64,000 nucleotides of DNA, from assembly GCA_910585905.1 (NCBI GenBank), contig CAJUID010000003.1:113861-177860 (forward strand), written 5' to 3'. Below the pieces are notes generated by a model. That model was not told the origin of the DNA, made no database searches, and saw only the letters and a program-made list of their open reading frames with translations. This stretch comes from an uncultured Lachnospiraceae bacterium (GTDB lineage: Bacteria > Bacillota > Clostridia > Lachnospirales > Lachnospiraceae). Numbering within the stretch: the stretch's first letter is position 1; every line of letters starts with the position of its first letter. The translations under genes and the position numbers were made by a program. Shown here one piece after another: positions 61,102 through 64,000 of the stretch.

Positions 61102-62379
61102 ATGTTTGTTTCATTTTCAGTGGGTAACACAGGACCATTTAAAGAAGTTACAGGAATAACAACTGTAGCGGAAAATTTGAAAAAAGAATTTTTGGAGGAA
61201 AATACATTTGAAGTTTCTGGGCAGAACTATAATAAAATATCGTATTTATATGGTGCTAATGGTTCAGGCAAGACGAATTTTCTTTCAGCATTAACAAAAA
61301 TGCAGAAAATTGTCATAATGTCGACAGTTTTGGGAGCAAATAATAACAAATTATTAGAAGTACCTGCAATTAAGAAAGAGTTAGCATCTCCGATTGAAAC
61401 ATTCAAATTTGATGTTGATTGTAAAAGTGAGGCAACGTATTTTGAAATACAGTTATTTTTGGAAGGGATTTTATATTCATACTCTTTTTCTACGCAAGAT
61501 GGAAAAATCCAAGAAGAAATTTTAACAAAAAAAAATAAAAGAACAGAAATATTGATTAAGAGAACATCACCAAATTACGAGGACATAATATTGCGTTCCA
61601 ATATGGCATCCTTTAAAAAGATGGTGTCGGTTGTAAGAGATGATGCCTTATGCTTGGCAATGGCGGCAATGTTAAATAATTCATTGGCTAATATGATATT
61701 AGATGAAATAATGAGTTATCGTGTTATTAATATGGCTTCTGTTGAGAATGCACCGGATTTTGATGAGAATAATACGAATGATAAGGCAATTGAAAGATAT
61801 TTAAAATATTTGAAAATAGCTGATCCGACATTGACAAATTTGAAAATCGATTTAGAATCAAAACTTGATAAGCATGTTTTGAATGATGATGATTTGGACA
61901 ACAAAGAATTGATAATAAAAAATATACAAGTAAGTGTCTTATCTATGCATGCTACTTATAAGAATCATAAACAGATAGGAGAGATAGAATTACCTTTTTT
62001 GAAATATGAGTCAAATGGAACAATCCGTATGCTTAGAATCTTGCCTGCTGTCTTTGAAATTTTAGACGTAGGAGGAGTTTTGTTTATAGATGAGATTGAA
62101 AATGGTTTACATCCTAATCTGGTTAAATTGTTAGTGGGACTATTTAATTCAAATGAAACAAATCCCCAAAATGCCCAGTTAGTATGCACGACGCATGATA
62201 CATTACTTCTTAACAATGTTAGACGAGATCAGGTGTGGTTCACAGATAAGAATCAATACGGAGAAACTCAGATAAACCGTTTGAGTGAGTTTCCAAATGT
62301 ACGTGGAAATGAAAATATCGGTGCAAAATATCTTCAAGGAGTATTTGGGGCAGTACCAGACATTCCAGATTTTGAATAA
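61102..62379 (+). CDS. AAA_15/AAA_21-type ATPase, possible defence protein
   Basis: This 425-residue ABC/SMC-like ATPase has ISYLYGANGSGKTNFLSAL (Walker A, near residue 50), then a helical insertion. The C-terminal part has GGVLFIDEIENGLHPNLVKLL (Walker B with Glu, near 330) and QLVCTTHDTLLLNN (His switch). Similar ATPases form abortive-infection or nuclease-linked phage defence systems, usually with an RloB or nuclease partner. No RloB is present here. The ATG at 61102 is preferred because the promoter places transcription start at about 61,076. Confidence 0.82.
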   Translation: MFVSFSVGNTGPFKEVTGITTVAENLKKEFLEENTFEVSGQNYNKISYLYGANGSGKTNFLSALTKMQKIVIMSTVLGANNNKLLEVPAIKKELASPIETFKFDVDCKSEATYFEIQLFLEGILYSYSFSTQDGKIQEEILTKKNKRTEILIKRTSPNYEDIILRSNMASFKKMVSVVRDDALCLAMAAMLNNSLANMILDEIMSYRVINMASVENAPDFDENNTNDKAIERYLKYLKIADPTLTNLKIDLESKLDKHVLNDDDLDNKELIIKNIQVSVLSMHATYKNHKQIGEIELPFLKYESNGTIRMLRILPAVFEILDVGGVLFIDEIENGLHPNLVKLLVGLFNSNETNPQNAQLVCTTHDTLLLNNVRRDQVWFTDKNQYGETQINRLSEFPNVRGNENIGAKYLQGVFGAVPDIPDFE

Positions 62380-62655
62380 AAAGAACCAAAGCGGCAACTT
62401 TGGTTCCGGGGTGGTTATCCACCAAATGTAGTAACCATGGATGAAATGACCATGGCGCATAATAAAAACACAACTATTATATTACCATGATTACTACATA
62501 TTTTCAACTGAAAAAACAAAAAAGGGGGCGAAAATTATGAGTTAAGCATGGTAAAGTAGTGATTAATGATACCTGCGCCATTGAAAAAAATAAGTACTTT
62601 GGTCATTTCTCCTTTTAAACATAGATATTAAAATGTAAATATAAGGAGGAACTGT
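62380..62655 (+). other. Structured intergenic region between ATPase and unknown gene
   Basis: Three hairpins follow the stop: GAACCAAAG/CTTTGGTTC (62383-62406), GGTGG-TTAT-CCACC (62410-62423) and CCATGG/CCATGG (62435-62455). A strong ribosome binding site (AAGGGGGCG) then leads to ATG-AGT-TAA at 62,537, after which a shifted frame is open for 24 codons. It may hold a broken small gene or a small RNA. Confidence 0.4.
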
Positions 62656-63579
62656 ATGAATTTAAGAAAAAAAAGAGTAAATACGTTATCTTGCATGAGT
62701 TGGGTTAAACAGGGGGAAAAGGTTATAGTTGCATTATGTGATGCCGTTAGTTTTAAAGAGAAATTAATGGAAATAGGGTTTTCCTCAGACCTGCAGGATG
62801 GAGAGACTATTCTTCCGGCGGCTATTAACCCAGCAACCATAAGAAATGCAGAAAAGTTCTATATTGCTGACAGATCAAAGCCTAAAGAGAAATACTATCA
62901 AACATTATGGTGGACTCGAAAAGAATGGGCCGGACGCGGAGAGACTAGAGAGGTATCAGATTTTGTACTCATTCCCAGAGAAAGGTATCCAAGAATGGAA
63001 TATGCACCATATAGTGTGGAGTTATCTTTGAAATATGGCAAAGAGGGAATGCTTAATGCTGTGACAGAACCAATAGAGTTCTGTGGACAAAATGAAAAGA
63101 AATTGATTAACACTATTAATATTTTTCTGACTATTTTTGGAGAATGTGATATTCTGACAGATAATTATCAAAACCTAATCCCTGCCAAAGTGAAAAGACT
63201 TAATTGGGAAGTGCTTCCTAAAGGAAGGCATCCATGGGAGAGAATCAAAAAAGATTTAGAAAGAATATGTGAACACAGAAGTAAGACCGCAAAAAAATTG
63301 TTGTTTGATAAAAGTGAGTACATCGAGAAATTTCAACCGGATTTTTTGGCTTATGGGAAATCCGGGTTTCGGGGTTATGTGATTTTCGGATTTGAAGAAA
63401 AAAACATATATGTTCTTGAAAGTGTTTATCCGGATAATGCCACATATGTTTTTGGTCAGAATTGGGAATATCTCTCCAAATTAACAAAGGCAGAGATTTT
63501 AAATGGGAAATTACATGATGCTCGTTTGATTCATAACAGTAACTGGAAAAAAGATATTGATCAACTACTGGAGGTGTAG
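62656..63579 (+). CDS. Unknown protein of the accessory island (307 aa)
   Basis: This 307-residue soluble protein belongs to no recognised family. Visible traits are an N-terminal basic start, PAAINPATIRNAEKFY, WWTRKEWAGRGETRE, a central helical part, and a C-terminal strand-rich part (FRGYVIFGFEEKNIYVLES, YVFGQNWEYLSKLTKAEIL). The C-terminal region could be a small nuclease or binding fold, but no catalytic set can be named. AAGGAGGAACTG precedes the ATG, and the DUF2188 gene starts three bases after its stop. Confidence 0.65.
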   Translation: MNLRKKRVNTLSCMSWVKQGEKVIVALCDAVSFKEKLMEIGFSSDLQDGETILPAAINPATIRNAEKFYIADRSKPKEKYYQTLWWTRKEWAGRGETREVSDFVLIPRERYPRMEYAPYSVELSLKYGKEGMLNAVTEPIEFCGQNEKKLINTINIFLTIFGECDILTDNYQNLIPAKVKRLNWEVLPKGRHPWERIKKDLERICEHRSKTAKKLLFDKSEYIEKFQPDFLAYGKSGFRGYVIFGFEEKNIYVLESVYPDNATYVFGQNWEYLSKLTKAEILNGKLHDARLIHNSNWKKDIDQLLEV

Positions 63580-63582
63580 TAT

Positions 63583-63807
63583 ATGGGAAAAAATCAGCAT
63601 GTAACACCATCAAAAGATGGTGGATGGCAAGTCAAAGGCGAAAACAACAAAAGAGCAACCGCAAAAACAGAAACACAAGCAGAAGCAATCAAGATAGCAA
63701 GAGATATTGCTCGCAATCAAGAGTCAGAATTATTTATTCATGGCAAAGATGGAAAGATTAGAGAAAGAGATTCATATGGAAATGATCCGTTCCCGCCAAG
63801 AGGATAG
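63583..63807 (+). CDS. DUF2188 domain protein
   Basis: This 74-residue protein has the DUF2188 pattern: HVTPSKDGGWQVKGENNKRA, ETQAEAIKIARDIARNQ and ELFIHGKDGKIRERDSYGND. The fold is a small alpha/beta domain. Such proteins are common in accessory and defence islands, and their role is unknown. Its ribosome binding site (GGAGGTG) lies in the end of the previous gene, so translation is coupled. Confidence 0.85.
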   Translation: MGKNQHVTPSKDGGWQVKGENNKRATAKTETQAEAIKIARDIARNQESELFIHGKDGKIRERDSYGNDPFPPRG

Positions 63808-63863
63808 TTTGTGTCTTGCGTAATCTAGAGTATATTATATACGTGTATAACAAAAAGGGGCTG

Positions 63864-63882
63864 TCGGTTAATACCGATTTTT
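63864..63882 (+). terminator. Terminator-like hairpin after the DUF2188 gene
   Basis: TCGGT (63864-63868) pairs with ACCGA (63873-63877) across TAAT, followed by TTTTTA. The stem is short. Confidence 0.5.
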
Positions 63883-63945
63883 AAGCTCTGAATCTTAAAA
63901 TACGAATCTCTCGTAGAAATCAGTGTTTTTAATACCTGACCTTCT

Positions 63946-64000
63946 GAGACTGTCCCAAAGATTGTGTAAACCTCCAAATTGATGTAAGATAGCTACAACA
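63946..64000. mobile_element. Probable IS256-family terminal inverted repeat, element runs off the window
   Basis: GAGACTGTCCCAAAG followed by ATTGTGTAAA resembles the ends of IS256-family elements (GTCC and ATTGTGTAAA spacing). The transposase would lie beyond position 64,000. The call is from memory of the family consensus and is not proven. Confidence 0.5.

Noticed and set aside
62203..62473. Overlapping minus-strand frames at the end of the AAA ATPase gene
   Set aside because: They are shadows, rich in Trp/Tyr/His, with no ribosome binding site.
63850..63870. GGGGCTGTC segment as a second IS end
   Set aside because: It is better explained as part of a short terminator hairpin; too little sequence supports an IS end.

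Overview
The window looks like a chromosome segment of a low-GC, Gram-positive gut anaerobe of the class Clostridia, most likely a Lachnospiraceae. The evidence is the strong AGGAGG ribosome binding sites, the diaminopimelate genes dapA-dapB, a stand-alone formate-tetrahydrofolate ligase, a der-plsY-gpsA run, the TIGR03960/TIGR03936 pair next to RNase E/G, and DUF4321/DUF4190/LCP proteins. No species is claimed.

Layout. 1-9.85 kb is housekeeping: the end of an SSB-like gene, cobA, dapA, dapB, a CvpA-like protein, queH, a Nudix hydrolase, DUF4253 and DUF4190 proteins, DUF4321, an LCP ligase and fhs. At 9,857-10,006 lies a 150-bp repeat whose inverted copy is at 48,927-49,076; together they bracket about 39 kb of accessory DNA. 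Inside are an orphan Imm11-like immunity gene invaded by the repeat, an AbrB regulator, an intact tyrosine recombinase (11.4-12.2 kb), a large surface-glycan locus (12.5-45.2 kb) interrupted by a decayed second recombinase (39.6-40.4 kb), an AraC regulator, a redox-domain/GGDEF/EAL protein and a large palindromic element. From 49.1 to 60.8 kb the core resumes: a PPIase lipoprotein, der, plsY, gpsA, radical SAM protein, DUF2344 protein, RNase G-like protein, alcohol dehydrogenase and MutS-like ATPase. The last 3.2 kb is a small accessory island (AAA ATPase, unknown protein, DUF2188) that appears to have altered the 3' end of the MutS-like gene. It is followed by what looks like an IS256-family terminus running off the window.

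How the glycan genes fit together. PseB, PseC, PseH, PseG, PseI and an SpsF/PseF-type cytidylyltransferase form a complete predicted route to a CMP-activated pseudaminic-acid-like sugar. A PseA/WbpG amidotransferase, a class III aminotransferase, an aldo/keto reductase and two methyltransferases could diversify it. A LicC-LicA fusion, two LicD proteins and a TarI/IspD-like enzyme point to phosphocholine, or a similar phospho-amino-alcohol, being put on the polymer. A TagB/TagF-like polymerase, GT2, GT4 and WbsX-type transferases, two sulfotransferase-like proteins, a carbamoyltransferase and an SGNH esterase-like protein complete an unusually decorated surface polymer. No flippase, Wzy polymerase, ABC exporter or flagellin gene is in the window.

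The most striking pattern is a small Rossmann-like module (hydrophobic strand, GxGxxG-like turn, later F/C-x-D, then T/S...EI...L) fused to otherwise unrelated enzymes in eight glycan genes and present alone behind a membrane anchor in a ninth. This looks like a shared, undescribed organising or ligand-binding domain of the locus. The recombinase, a nearby pair of inverted arms at 12.24-12.46 kb and the flanking 150-bp inverted repeats suggest that the locus may be phase-variable or otherwise rearranging.
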